Source: a virus
Direction: 5' to 3' (one strand)
IMG/VR virus record: IMGVR_UViG_3300035670_001318
Location: 1-22,626 of that record
DNA length: 22,626 bases
A program made the position numbers and the translations under genes. Within the stretch, counting starts at the first letter, position 1; each line of letters opens with the position of its first letter. This document shows, piece after piece, positions 1 to 5,134 of the stretch. The notes below the pieces were generated by a model. That model ran no database searches. It was given only the letters and a program-made list of their open reading frames with translations, and had not been told where the DNA came from.

Positions 1-290
1 TACGCCTAACGTGGATCGTGCAGAGATTAGATGACTGACGGAGCCACCCTGCTGTCGGCTACTTTTCACCGGATTGCTCCGGTTGCCATTTGCGCTTCCC
101 GACGATACGCCGCGCACCCACAGGCTGGCTGCCCCGGTGTGGGTTTAAGGTCATCTTGCGCGTAGTTTCCCCGACCAAGATGCCCGAGTGGTTAGGCGTG
201 GTGGGGTGGTTGACAGGACTAGAACAGTCCTTCAGACTTCCATCACGCTCAAATCGCAAATTAAGCGTAAGGCAGCCCCCCTGCCGCGTC
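1..290. other. Region with no supported gene, containing hairpins
   Basis: I see no convincing gene here. Open frames exist on both strands, but their translations are basic and low in hydrophobic content with no recognisable domain. The minus frame 59-340 would begin at the cro stop (TAATG overlap) but has no ribosome binding site of its own. Two perfect hairpins are visible: ACCGGA-TTGC-TCCGGT at 68-83 and AGGACT-AGAAC-AGTCCT at 215-231. The second overlaps a TTGACA at 210-215 with only a weak CAGACT box downstream. The stretch could be an untranslated leader, a small RNA, a packaging or end region, or the tail of a feature lying outside the window. Confidence 0.5.
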
Positions 291-325
291 AAGCCCCCAT
301 CGTGTTTCCCGATTGGGGGTTTTTC
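291..325 (+). terminator. Rho-independent terminator
   Basis: CCCCCATCG and CGATTGGGGG form a G/C-rich stem with a one-base bulge around a short loop (GTGTTTCC region), followed directly by TTTTT. The T run follows the 3' arm only on the plus strand, so it stops plus-strand transcription coming from upstream of the window or from 1-290. On the minus strand no T run follows, so it should not end cro transcripts. Confidence 0.8.
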
Positions 326-339
326 GTTTCTAGCGTCCA

Positions 340-507
340 TTAACGTCCTTTAGGCGGCTTTACAGCCCCGGCTTTAATCTGCCACAGCCTGGCCGCAGGG
401 ATCGCCCCTGCTTTGACCCATTGGCTGACAGCACCTTTCGTTACCCCAAGTGCCAGGGCCACAGCCTGCTGGCTACCGTATCGTTTGATGAGCTTGTGTA
501 TGTCCAT
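340..507 (-). CDS. cro: Cro-like helix-turn-helix repressor
   Basis: A 55-residue protein, MDIHKLIKRYGSQQAVALAL at the N terminus, with a lambda/P22 Cro-type helix-turn-helix: Q13-Q14-AVALALGV (helix 2), TKGAVSQWVKAG (recognition helix, about 23-34), then IPAARLWQI, the segment conserved in Cro-family proteins. The basic C-terminal tail is AVKPPKGR. It is transcribed away from the early operon, the usual arrangement of a repressor opposite the promoter it controls. The start is the only ATG giving the full domain. It lacks a Shine-Dalgarno sequence and sits at the predicted transcript start, so the mRNA may be leaderless. It probably binds the three GTTTAG-N4-CTAAAC operators at 516-531, 560-575 and 1221-1236 (inference). 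No CI partner is in the window. Confidence 0.85.
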   Translation of the reverse strand: MDIHKLIKRYGSQQAVALALGVTKGAVSQWVKAGAIPAARLWQIKAGAVKPPKGR

Positions 508-514
508 GCTGTGC

Positions 515-543
515 AGTCTATCCGCCTAAACTTTTTTTGCCTA
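515..543 (-). promoter_or_regulatory. Putative cro promoter
   Basis: On the minus strand TAGGCA (543-538), a 17-nt spacer and TAGACT (520-515) form a modest sigma70-like promoter, each box matching consensus at 4 of 6 positions. Individually weak, it gains support because its -10 sits at exactly the same place in the 16-bp operator as in the two plus-strand promoters. The expected transcript start is near 508, immediately before the cro ATG. Confidence 0.5.
516..531. promoter_or_regulatory. Operator at cro promoter
   Basis: Read on the minus strand the site is GTTTAGGCGGATAGAC: one half-site is perfect (GTTTAG) and the other is 4/6. It matches the P1 operator at 13 of 16 positions and starts 6 nt after the putative -35. 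This suggests negative autoregulation of cro, with weaker binding than at P1 (inference). Confidence 0.55.
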
Positions 544-548
544 GGGTG

Positions 549-576
549 TTGACAGGATTGTTTAGGCTGCTAAACT
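549..576 (+). promoter_or_regulatory. Early promoter P1
   Basis: A consensus -35 TTGACA (549-554), a 16-nt spacer and TAAACT (571-576). The transcript start is expected near 583, 34 nt before the first gene at 617. It fires rightward and is divergent from cro. The -10 overlaps the right half of an operator palindrome, so repressor and polymerase should compete. Confidence 0.8.
560..575. promoter_or_regulatory. Operator at P1
   Basis: Perfect palindrome GTTTAG-GCTG-CTAAAC. It covers the spacer end and most of the -10 of P1. Its centre is 44 bp, about four helical turns, from the centre of the cro operator, placing both sites on one face of the helix. Confidence 0.75.
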
Positions 577-616
577 GGCCTCGTTGATAGATACAACCCA
601 CAGAGAGGAACAAGTC

Positions 617-838
617 ATGTATTTGAACGATTCGCAGATTGAAGATATGGCCGGCGCCGCGGTGAATGCTTATGAGGTTGCTGCCGATTGGAATGCCGCA
701 ATCCGTGCCGCGCGTGAATACGCCATTGACGAGTTTGGCGTAAACCCTAGCAAGGGTGCCGTGTTGTTAGCGGTCAAACTTGCCAAGGTTCGCTGGATTG
801 CTATTTCCCAGGGTGTGCGCCAGCAGTTGCTGGCCTAA
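617..838 (+). CDS. Hypothetical early protein
   Basis: 73 residues beginning MYLNDSQIEDMAGAAVNAYE; I do not recognise the family. The ATG at 617 is preferred because AGAGAGGAA (601-609) precedes it at normal spacing. A TTG upstream at 584 would extend the frame by 11 residues, but it lies at the predicted P1 transcript start and has no ribosome binding site. The protein is probably all-helical, with many Ala residues and a segment AIDEFGVNPSKGAVLLAVKL (about 53-72 of the longer frame). As the first gene behind a Cro-controlled promoter it is an immediate-early product. No function can be assigned. Confidence 0.75.
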   Translation: MYLNDSQIEDMAGAAVNAYEVAADWNAAIRAAREYAIDEFGVNPSKGAVLLAVKLAKVRWIAISQGVRQQLLA

Positions 839-863
839 CCCATTCCACAGATAGGAGAGTCGT

Positions 864-1061
864 ATGAAAGCCCAACAAGCCAAGATGCTGGCCTCACAAT
901 CGGCCATGTATATGCACTACAGCCACAGCCACCAGCTCTGGCATCTGTACCACCTCGAGAACCTTAACCGCCCGGCTGAATACATCAGCCCTCGGCAGTT
1001 GCGCGAGTTTACGATCCCCGAGTTCCAGCGCCTGATTAAGCTGGTGCGAGGTGGCGTATGA
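864..1061 (+). CDS. Hypothetical early protein
   Basis: 65 residues with a strong ribosome binding site (ATAGGAGAG) just before the ATG at 864. The N-terminal half is rich in His, Tyr and Trp (MYMHYSHSHQLWHLYHLENL), followed by SPRQLREFTIPEFQRLIKLV, which looks like two short helices. I do not recognise it. Its TGA overlaps the ATG of the next gene (ATGA), so the two are translationally coupled. The His cluster could bind metal, but no recognised motif supports that. Confidence 0.7.
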   Translation: MKAQQAKMLASQSAMYMHYSHSHQLWHLYHLENLNRPAEYISPRQLREFTIPEFQRLIKLVRGGV

Positions 1062-1213
1062 ACATGGAAGCTGACCTGGCTTATGCCGTCGAGCGTCTGA
1101 TCCAGATGATCCTGCGCCTCGATCCTCAATGCCACCAGGCCGAGCTGTTGGCCGCGGGCCGCCTGCTGATGCAGTACGAGCAGGCCCGTCGAAATCAATC
1201 ACAAGCTGCTTGA
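1058..1213 (+). CDS. Small helical early protein
   Basis: 51 residues, MNMEADLAYAVERLIQMILR at the N terminus, then a second helix HQAELLAAGRLLMQYEQARR. It starts within the stop of the previous gene (ATGA), which supports real translation despite its size. Its own TGA (1211-1213) lies inside the -35 box of promoter P2 (1210-1215), so this gene closes the P1 proximal unit exactly where the second controlled promoter begins. The composition fits a small two-helix protein. Family and function are unknown. Confidence 0.6.
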   Translation: MNMEADLAYAVERLIQMILRLDPQCHQAELLAAGRLLMQYEQARRNQSQAA

Positions 1214-1237
1214 CACATCCGTTTAGATTGCTAAACT
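1210..1237 (+). promoter_or_regulatory. Early promoter P2
   Basis: TTGACA (1210-1215), a 16-nt spacer and TAAACT (1232-1237). Boxes and spacing are identical to P1. The expected start near 1244 leaves a short leader with AGGAG at 1259-1263 before the gene at 1273. It provides independent transcription of the recombination operon. Confidence 0.8.
1221..1236. promoter_or_regulatory. Operator at P2
   Basis: Perfect palindrome GTTTAG-ATTG-CTAAAC, differing from the P1 operator only in two central bases (AT for GC). It begins 5 nt after the -35 box, exactly as in P1, and its right half overlaps the -10 box. Confidence 0.75.
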
Positions 1238-1272
1238 ACAAACCGTTGACATACACAACAGGAGCAACAGAT

Positions 1273-1551
1273 ATGCGTAAAAACAATTTATTCTGCGCTT
1301 TTGGCGAGTTCTACGCCCTCGGTAACCGATTCGAGGCGCGCGTCGAATACAGCCAGGATCTCGAGGGCTTTGTCAGCCTTGAGGGTGCCGACATTATTGG
1401 CATCTATCTCGATGGCGATAAGAAGCCAACCACCCTCAACCATGACATTCAGATTGACCTGGATTGCATATCCGATGGTCAGCTCGAGAGCCTGCGCGAA
1501 TTAGCCGAGCAGGACGCCGAGCAAAGCGGCCCGTGGGATGACGGACGATGA
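1273..1551 (+). CDS. Hypothetical early protein
   Basis: 92 residues beginning MRKNNLFCAFGEFYALGNRF. The ATG at 1273 has AGGAG (1259-1263) upstream and lies downstream of the P2 start, so longer in-frame extensions reaching through the promoter are rejected. The first half reads as a small beta-sheet domain (FEARVEYSQDLEGFVSLEGA, IGIYLDGDKK). The second half is acidic and helical, ending AEQDAEQSGPWDDGR. The high acidity would suit a DNA-mimic or protein-binding role, but that is speculative. It is the first gene of the P2 unit and is coupled by ATGA to the next gene. Confidence 0.75.
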   Translation: MRKNNLFCAFGEFYALGNRFEARVEYSQDLEGFVSLEGADIIGIYLDGDKKPTTLNHDIQIDLDCISDGQLESLRELAEQDAEQSGPWDDGR

Positions 1552-1673
1552 GCCGCTCACCCTGGCCGCAATTTATCGGTTTGATCATTTTGTTTGCACT
1601 TGCCGCCATTAACGACCCTTGTGGTGACGGCGGCTGCACCCCACAAGAGGAGCGCGCAGCTCATGGACGATGA
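1548..1673 (+). CDS. Small single-pass membrane protein
   Basis: 41 residues: a short polar N terminus, a hydrophobic stretch QFIGLIILFALAAI (about 8-21) that could span the membrane or act as a signal anchor, then a Cys-containing tail DPCGDGGCTPQEERAAHGR. Two cysteines spaced by four residues sit just after the hydrophobic segment, on the predicted periplasmic side if it is a signal anchor. The start overlaps the previous stop (ATGA) and the 3' end overlaps the next gene by 11 bp, so the frame fits the packed operon. The function is unknown; a superinfection or host-membrane effector is possible. Confidence 0.55.
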   Translation: MSRSPWPQFIGLIILFALAAINDPCGDGGCTPQEERAAHGR

Positions 1674-1836
1674 CGATATGACCTGGTGGCATCAACAGGA
1701 TCTCGAGATGCAGGAACGTGAAGAACAAGAGCGCATAGAAGCCTGTAACAAGGCATTAGCAGAACTTGATGAAGCATTGGCGGCTCTCCGCGCCGCTCTC
1801 ACAGAACTAAAGGAAAACAACGATGAAGGTATATGA
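1663..1836 (+). CDS. Small acidic coiled-coil protein
   Basis: 57 residues starting MDDDDMTWWHQQDLEMQERE. The ATG at 1663 is chosen because AAGAGGAG (1645-1652) precedes it at good spacing; the frame is open further upstream but would overlap the previous gene heavily. From about residue 12 to 52 it is a continuous charged helix with heptad-like leucines (ACNKALAELDEALAALRAAL), so a coiled coil is likely. It overlaps the ERF gene start by 14 bp, implying co-translation. I do not recognise it; the linkage suggests a helper in the same process or simply an early-operon small protein. Confidence 0.7.
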   Translation: MDDDDMTWWHQQDLEMQEREEQERIEACNKALAELDEALAALRAALTELKENNDEGI

Positions 1837-2518
1837 AAAGATTGCGGCGGTCACCGCCGAGCTGTCCAAAATCGGAATCAGCAAGGAAAGCCAAAATCAT
1901 TCGCAGGGCTACGCTTTCCGCGGCATTGACCAAGTTTATGGTGCGCTGTCGCCGCTGCTGTCAAAGCACGGCCTTTGCATCTTGCCGCGCGTCAAGGATC
2001 GGCAAGTTATCGAGCGTCAGAATCGAGCAGGCACGGCGCTGTTCTACGTCACGCTGACTGTAGAGTTTGACTTCGTATCCGCCGAGGATGCCAGCAAGCA
2101 CACCGTGGTCACAATCGGTGAGGCGATGGACTCGGGCGACAAGGCCAGCAATAAGGCCATGTCTGCGGCTTACAAGTACGCCGCCTTTCAAGCGTTCTGC
2201 ATCCCGACCGAGGGCGATAATGACGCTGACGCCCAGACGCATGAGGTGGCTGCCAAACCCGCCTTTACGAATGATCCTCGAGGCGATCTAGGCAAAGAAT
2301 TTGACCCAGCGCGCCGTGACGAGCTTGTGAAAGAGTTTCGCGCGGCGTTTGACCTAGACGCCGAGGAGAAAGACATCGCCCTGGCGGTGCTGGCCGTCCA
2401 TGAGCGCGTCAATTCCGACCACGACCTGTATATCGCCGTCGCCGACGCCATGACGGCCAAGGAACGGTCAGCCATCAAGAAGTACATTCAAATAGCAAAG
2501 GAGCAAAACCGTGCCTGA
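1823..2518 (+). CDS. erf: ERF-family single-strand annealing protein
   Basis: 231 residues. The ERF core runs from about 1 to 131: MKVYEKIAAVTAELSKIGIS, SQGYAFRGIDQVYGALSPLL (28-47, the usual Y-x-FR-GIDDVY-type element), a beta region, and the hallmark block GEAMDSGDKASNKAMSAAYK through CIPTE (99-130). P22 Erf-type proteins form rings on single-stranded DNA and anneal complementary strands, repairing or circularising phage DNA. The C-terminal 100 residues are variable and charged, as in the family. AAGGAAAAC precedes the ATG at 1823. The next gene encodes a small protein with an SSB-like tip, and a NinB-like protein and nucleases follow, making a recombination cluster. Confidence 0.9.
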   Translation: MKVYEKIAAVTAELSKIGISKESQNHSQGYAFRGIDQVYGALSPLLSKHGLCILPRVKDRQVIERQNRAGTALFYVTLTVEFDFVSAEDASKHTVVTIGEAMDSGDKASNKAMSAAYKYAAFQAFCIPTEGDNDADAQTHEVAAKPAFTNDPRGDLGKEFDPARRDELVKEFRAAFDLDAEEKDIALAVLAVHERVNSDHDLYIAVADAMTAKERSAIKKYIQIAKEQNRA

Positions 2519-2798
2519 TTATGACCCGAACCAAAAAGGCGTTCTGTTCAAAAACAACGCCAAAGGTGACAACCCGAAGCGCCCCGACTACCGCGGCTCA
2601 TGCGTGATTGACAACGTAGATTTCAACATCTCCGCGTGGATCAAGACGAGCCAGAAAAGCGGCGATCGGTACATGAGCTTGAAGTTTGAGCCAAAGGGCG
2701 AAGGCAAACTTTCCCGCGGTGGCGAGCCGCAGCGCCAGGCCACCAAGAAGCCAGAAATCAACGAGGGGAATTGGGATGACCTGGACACCCCTTTCTGA
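2511..2798 (+). CDS. Small DNA-metabolism protein with SSB-like C-terminal tip
   Basis: 95 residues with a GTG start (2511) supported by AAAGGAG at 2497-2503 and an 8-bp overlap with the ERF gene. Residues 1-65 form a compact beta-rich domain (GVLFKNNAKGDNPKRPDYRG, NVDFNISAWIKTSQKSG, YMSLKFEPKG), reminiscent of small phage proteins near recombination genes (DUF736-like in flavour; I am not sure of the family). A basic linker follows, and the protein ends GNWDDLDTPF. Acidic-then-hydrophobic ...D-x-PF ends are the partner-recruiting tips of bacterial SSB proteins. Position behind an annealing protein fits a single-strand-DNA role (inference). The end overlaps the glycosyltransferase gene by 23 bp. 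Confidence 0.75.
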   Translation: MPDYDPNQKGVLFKNNAKGDNPKRPDYRGSCVIDNVDFNISAWIKTSQKSGDRYMSLKFEPKGEGKLSRGGEPQRQATKKPEINEGNWDDLDTPF

Positions 2799-3462
2799 TC
2801 TGCGGGTGTTTGTCGGGTGGGATAGCCGCGAGGACATCGCCTATCAGGTGTGTCGCAAGTCAATCTTGCGTCACGCCTCCATCCCGGTGGACATCCAGCC
2901 GATTAAACAGTCAGAGCTTCGTGAACATAATCTTTACTGGCGGGAGTTTGATCCGTTCTCGTCTACCGAGTTTAGTTTCACGCGGTTCCTGACGCCGTAT
3001 CTCGCCGGATACAACGGGTGGGCCGTTTTCGTTGATTGTGATTTTTTGTTTCGCGGCGACATCGCCGGGATATTGGATTACGTTGACGGAGCCAAGGCGG
3101 CCTTTCTTGTAAAACACGATTATCGGCCGACCGAAACCACGAAGATGGATGGTCAGGTACAAACTGTTTATCCCCGTAAAAACTGGTCGTCGTTTATGTT
3201 TATCAACTGCGGGCATGAGCAAGTCAAGGCTCTGACGCCCGAGGTGGTGAACCGTCGATCGGGAATGTATCTGCACCGCTTTGAGTGGCTGTCCGACGAT
3301 GTTATCGGTGAGCTGCCCATTAGCTGGAACTATCTCGAGGGCTGGCATACCCGCGACCAATGCCCGAACCCGATCGCCGTGCATTTCACCCGCGGTGGCC
3401 CCTGGTTCAAGGATTGGCAGGATGTCGAGTATGGCCGCGAGTGGCTTGAGGCCAGCCGGTGA
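2776..3462 (+). CDS. Glycosyltransferase (GT8-like, DxD)
   Basis: 228 residues. It opens with a Rossmann-like strand LRVFVGWDSREDIAYQVCRK (9-28). A DxD metal/nucleotide-sugar motif lies in GWAVFVDCDFLFRGD (81-95, D87-C-D89), and HFTRGGPW (203-210) resembles the late metal-binding His element of GT8-type retaining transferases. The family moves a sugar from a nucleotide donor onto a glycan, protein or DNA base. The ATG at 2776 has GAGGGG (2763-2768) at 7-nt spacing; longer upstream in-frame extensions overlap the previous gene and are not needed. It sits inside a recombination operon, an unusual location. It could modify phage DNA bases, the host surface or a virion protein; the sequence does not say which. 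Confidence 0.8.
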   Translation: MTWTPLSDLRVFVGWDSREDIAYQVCRKSILRHASIPVDIQPIKQSELREHNLYWREFDPFSSTEFSFTRFLTPYLAGYNGWAVFVDCDFLFRGDIAGILDYVDGAKAAFLVKHDYRPTETTKMDGQVQTVYPRKNWSSFMFINCGHEQVKALTPEVVNRRSGMYLHRFEWLSDDVIGELPISWNYLEGWHTRDQCPNPIAVHFTRGGPWFKDWQDVEYGREWLEASR

Positions 3463-3872
3463 AGCGGATCTTCCCCAAGGGAACCACAGAGCCGCAGATG
3501 GTGGCAGCGGTGGCGCGCATGGTGCAGGGGCTTGACCCTGCCCGTGTGTGGTCTATTGAAGTAACCGAGTGGAAAAAACCGAAAACCAATCAGCAGTCGC
3601 GGTATCTCTTTGGAGTGGTCTATCCCATGATCATGGAGGCGGCGGGCGAGAGCTTAAGAGGCTTCACTCGAGACGATCTACACGACTTTTTCTTGGGGGA
3701 GATCTGGGGGTGGGAGACGATAGAAGGGTTTGGCAGAAAACGTCTGCGGCCCTTAAAACGAACATCCCGCATGACCAAGCAAGAATTCACCGAGTACCTG
3801 TACGGCATTGAGAACAAGTGCATTGAGATGGGAATTGGCCCGTTACCCGAGCCGATTCACGTTGAGGATTAA
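3459..3872 (+). CDS. NinB/Orf-like recombination mediator
   Basis: 137 residues from a GTG start overlapping the previous stop (GTGA), with GAGG at 3448-3451. The layout resembles lambda Orf/NinB: an early strand WSIEVTEWKKPKTNQQSRYL (31-50, the family's R/N-x-QN-x-x-L-type segment), a helical middle (YPMIMEAAGE, DDLHDFFLGEIWGW), and the late block RTSRMTKQEFTEYLYGIENK (101-120) like the family's TS-x-M-x-x-x-EF element. Lambda Orf (146 aa) binds single-stranded DNA and helps load annealing protein. Placement two genes after ERF supports the call. The similarity is motif-level, so a related uncharacterised family is possible. Confidence 0.6.
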   Translation: MKRIFPKGTTEPQMVAAVARMVQGLDPARVWSIEVTEWKKPKTNQQSRYLFGVVYPMIMEAAGESLRGFTRDDLHDFFLGEIWGWETIEGFGRKRLRPLKRTSRMTKQEFTEYLYGIENKCIEMGIGPLPEPIHVED

Positions 3873-3874
3873 CA

Positions 3875-4438
3875 ATGCCCTTCTCCATCATCGTGCCGCG
3901 ATTCGTTATTGATGAAAGCTGGCGGTTTACCAAGAAAATTAAGATGGGACACCGCAACGATGGGAGCGATGGCAACGCAGAACAACAGCTCGTTGGGGTG
4001 ATCGGCCAAAACATGGTCAACCTGGCGCTGTGCAAACCCTTGATGGAACATGACACCGGGTTTGATGGTGGCGTGGACTTTGAGGCTTTTGGGATGCGGT
4101 TTGACGTTAAGACGATGGGCCGCACTAGCGAGCCAAAGCCGAGTTACGTCAACAACCTGTTGCGATCACAGATCAAATTCAACTGTGATGCGTACCTGTT
4201 TTTGAGCTTCAACAAAACTAACAGCGAGCTGACGTTCTGCGGGTGGATCACCAAGGAATCGTTCCTATACCGCGCTACGGTGTACCACAAAGACACGGTT
4301 CGAGAGCGTAGCGATGGCTCGTCGTTCAAGCTAAAAGCCGATACGTTTGAGATTGAGAACCGACAACTTAATCAAGATTTCGCCAACTGGCCGGAATTGG
4401 TAGCCAGCTGGCATAACTACGCAACGGAGCTGTTATGA
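3875..4438 (+). CDS. PD-(D/E)XK-like nuclease candidate
   Basis: 187 residues; start 3 nt after the previous stop. The N-terminal half shows a restriction-fold pattern: helix GNAEQQLVGVIGQNMVNLAL (33-52) with E36, then FDGGVDFEAFGMRFDVKTMG (63-82), where D68 and D77-V-K79 match the D-x(n)-(D/E)-x-K catalytic arrangement of PD-(D/E)XK nucleases. Later strands (CDAYLFLSFNKT, LTFCGWITKE) fit the core sheet. Such proteins cut DNA in recombination, repair or host takeover. Neighbours (NinB-like, DUF1364) fit a resolvase or repair role. No family name is recognised; the call is from motif and context only. Confidence 0.6.
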   Translation: MPFSIIVPRFVIDESWRFTKKIKMGHRNDGSDGNAEQQLVGVIGQNMVNLALCKPLMEHDTGFDGGVDFEAFGMRFDVKTMGRTSEPKPSYVNNLLRSQIKFNCDAYLFLSFNKTNSELTFCGWITKESFLYRATVYHKDTVRERSDGSSFKLKADTFEIENRQLNQDFANWPELVASWHNYATELL

Positions 4439-4719
4439 CGTTACGCAAACAAGCCAGAGGTCGAGCTTGCATGGTGCGCCTCGAGGGCATATGCAACCAC
4501 AATTCCGAAACGGTAGTGCTGGCCCACATAAGATTATCAGGGGTTAGCGGCATGGGATTGAAGGCTGACGATGCTTTAGGCGCCTGGGCGTGTTCCGCTT
4601 GCCATGACGCCGTAGACCGGCGCTCACATACCGACCGCGATCCGTTTAACGTGCGCCTTGCTCACCTTGAGGGCATGGTGCGAACCATTGCACAACTACG
4701 CAAAGAGGGATTGATATGA
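4435..4719 (+). CDS. DUF1364 HNH-like phage protein
   Basis: 94 residues with the pattern of DUF1364: LRKQARGRACMVRLEGICNH (3-22), SETVVLAHIRLSGVSGMGLK (24-43), then AWACSACHDAVDRRSH (50-65). C12, C20, H31, C53, C56 and H57 are the likely zinc and active-site residues; the family is viewed as HNH-nuclease-like and is common in lambdoid ninR-type regions. It starts on the ATGA overlap with the previous stop. The length is typical. A role in DNA processing with the neighbouring NinB-like and nuclease genes is likely, but its substrate is not known to me. Confidence 0.85.
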   Translation: MTLRKQARGRACMVRLEGICNHNSETVVLAHIRLSGVSGMGLKADDALGAWACSACHDAVDRRSHTDRDPFNVRLAHLEGMVRTIAQLRKEGLI

Positions 4720-4734
4720 CCCGCGACGACATCA
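4716..4734 (+). repeat. 19-bp direct repeat, copy 1
   Basis: ATGACCCGCGACGACATCA, spanning the ATGA stop/start overlap and the codons MTRDDI. The identical copy is at 4916-4934, with a 200-bp period. Confidence 0.85.
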
Positions 4735-4919
4735 CAATGCCAATTGACGGATTAGTTATCAAACAGCCCGAGTATGACTGCCCTACGCACGGAACCGTTG
4801 TTAGCACTATTACATTTAGCCGTGCTGATACCGGAACCATGCGGCGGTTCTGCATGGAATGTTGCTTTGACAAAATGGTTGAGATTGGCGTGTGCGAAGT
4901 GACGGAGAAGAAGCCATGA
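4716..4919 (+). CDS. Small zinc-ribbon-like protein
   Basis: 67 residues, MTRDDITMPIDGLVIKQPEY at the N terminus, then CPTHG (22-26) and CMECC (46-50), giving a C-x2-H...C-x2-C pattern that would bind one zinc. It starts inside the previous stop (ATGA) and ends with an ATGA overlap onto the next gene. The first 19 nt are identical to the start of the next gene exactly 200 bp downstream. Family not recognised; zinc ribbons of this size usually mediate nucleic-acid or protein binding. Confidence 0.7.
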   Translation: MTRDDITMPIDGLVIKQPEYDCPTHGTVVSTITFSRADTGTMRRFCMECCFDKMVEIGVCEVTEKKP

Positions 4920-4934
4920 CCCGCGACGACATCA
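4916..4934 (+). repeat. 19-bp direct repeat, copy 2
   Basis: Identical to 4716-4734 and at the same position relative to a start codon and stop overlap. The downstream coding sequences of the two genes are unrelated, so only the start region is shared. Confidence 0.85.
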
Positions 4935-5134
4935 TCCGACTGGCGCGAGAAGCGTTAAAACACGATCCTGGCTTTGCAGCGTGGACGTTATCCACGCCGC
5001 ATTTAGAAATAATTGTGAACATGGCAATAAAAATTGAGCGAGAAGCGTGTGCCAAAGTCGCTGAAGCCTACGAACCGCGCTGTGATACCTGCCCAAGCGG
5101 TGTAGCGACCGCCATCCGTGCGAGGGGCGCATGA
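4916..5134 (+). CDS. Conserved small phage protein (EREACAKV type)
   Basis: 72 residues: MTRDDIIRLAREALKHDPGF at the N terminus, a middle helix LEIIVNMAIKIEREACAKVA (30-49), and a tail CDTCPSGVATAIRARGA. Small proteins with an N-terminal MTR-x-DI-I-x-x-AREA, a central EREACAKV and a C-terminal AIRARG are common in phages and prophages of proteobacteria. I know no established function. It starts on an ATGA overlap and hands over to the next gene through another ATGA. Confidence 0.75.
   Translation: MTRDDIIRLAREALKHDPGFAAWTLSTPHLEIIVNMAIKIEREACAKVAEAYEPRCDTCPSGVATAIRARGA

Noticed and set aside
179-260. Possible tRNA-like sequence (GATGCCCGAGTGGTTAGG...CTCAAATC)
   Set aside because: The D-arm resembles a class II tRNA, but the T-stem does not pair, the acceptor arms do not match and no proper anticodon loop is present.
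59-340. 93-codon minus-strand frame starting at the cro stop
   Set aside because: TAATG overlap is suggestive, but there is no independent ribosome binding site, the translation lacks domain character and it runs through the terminator stem and two hairpins.
894-1202. Two open frames on the minus strand
   Set aside because: Opposite three coupled early genes; no ribosome binding sites and no domain.
1246-1274. Second TTGACA just after P2
   Set aside because: It has no convincing -10 at 16-18 nt and would start transcription at or inside the gene.
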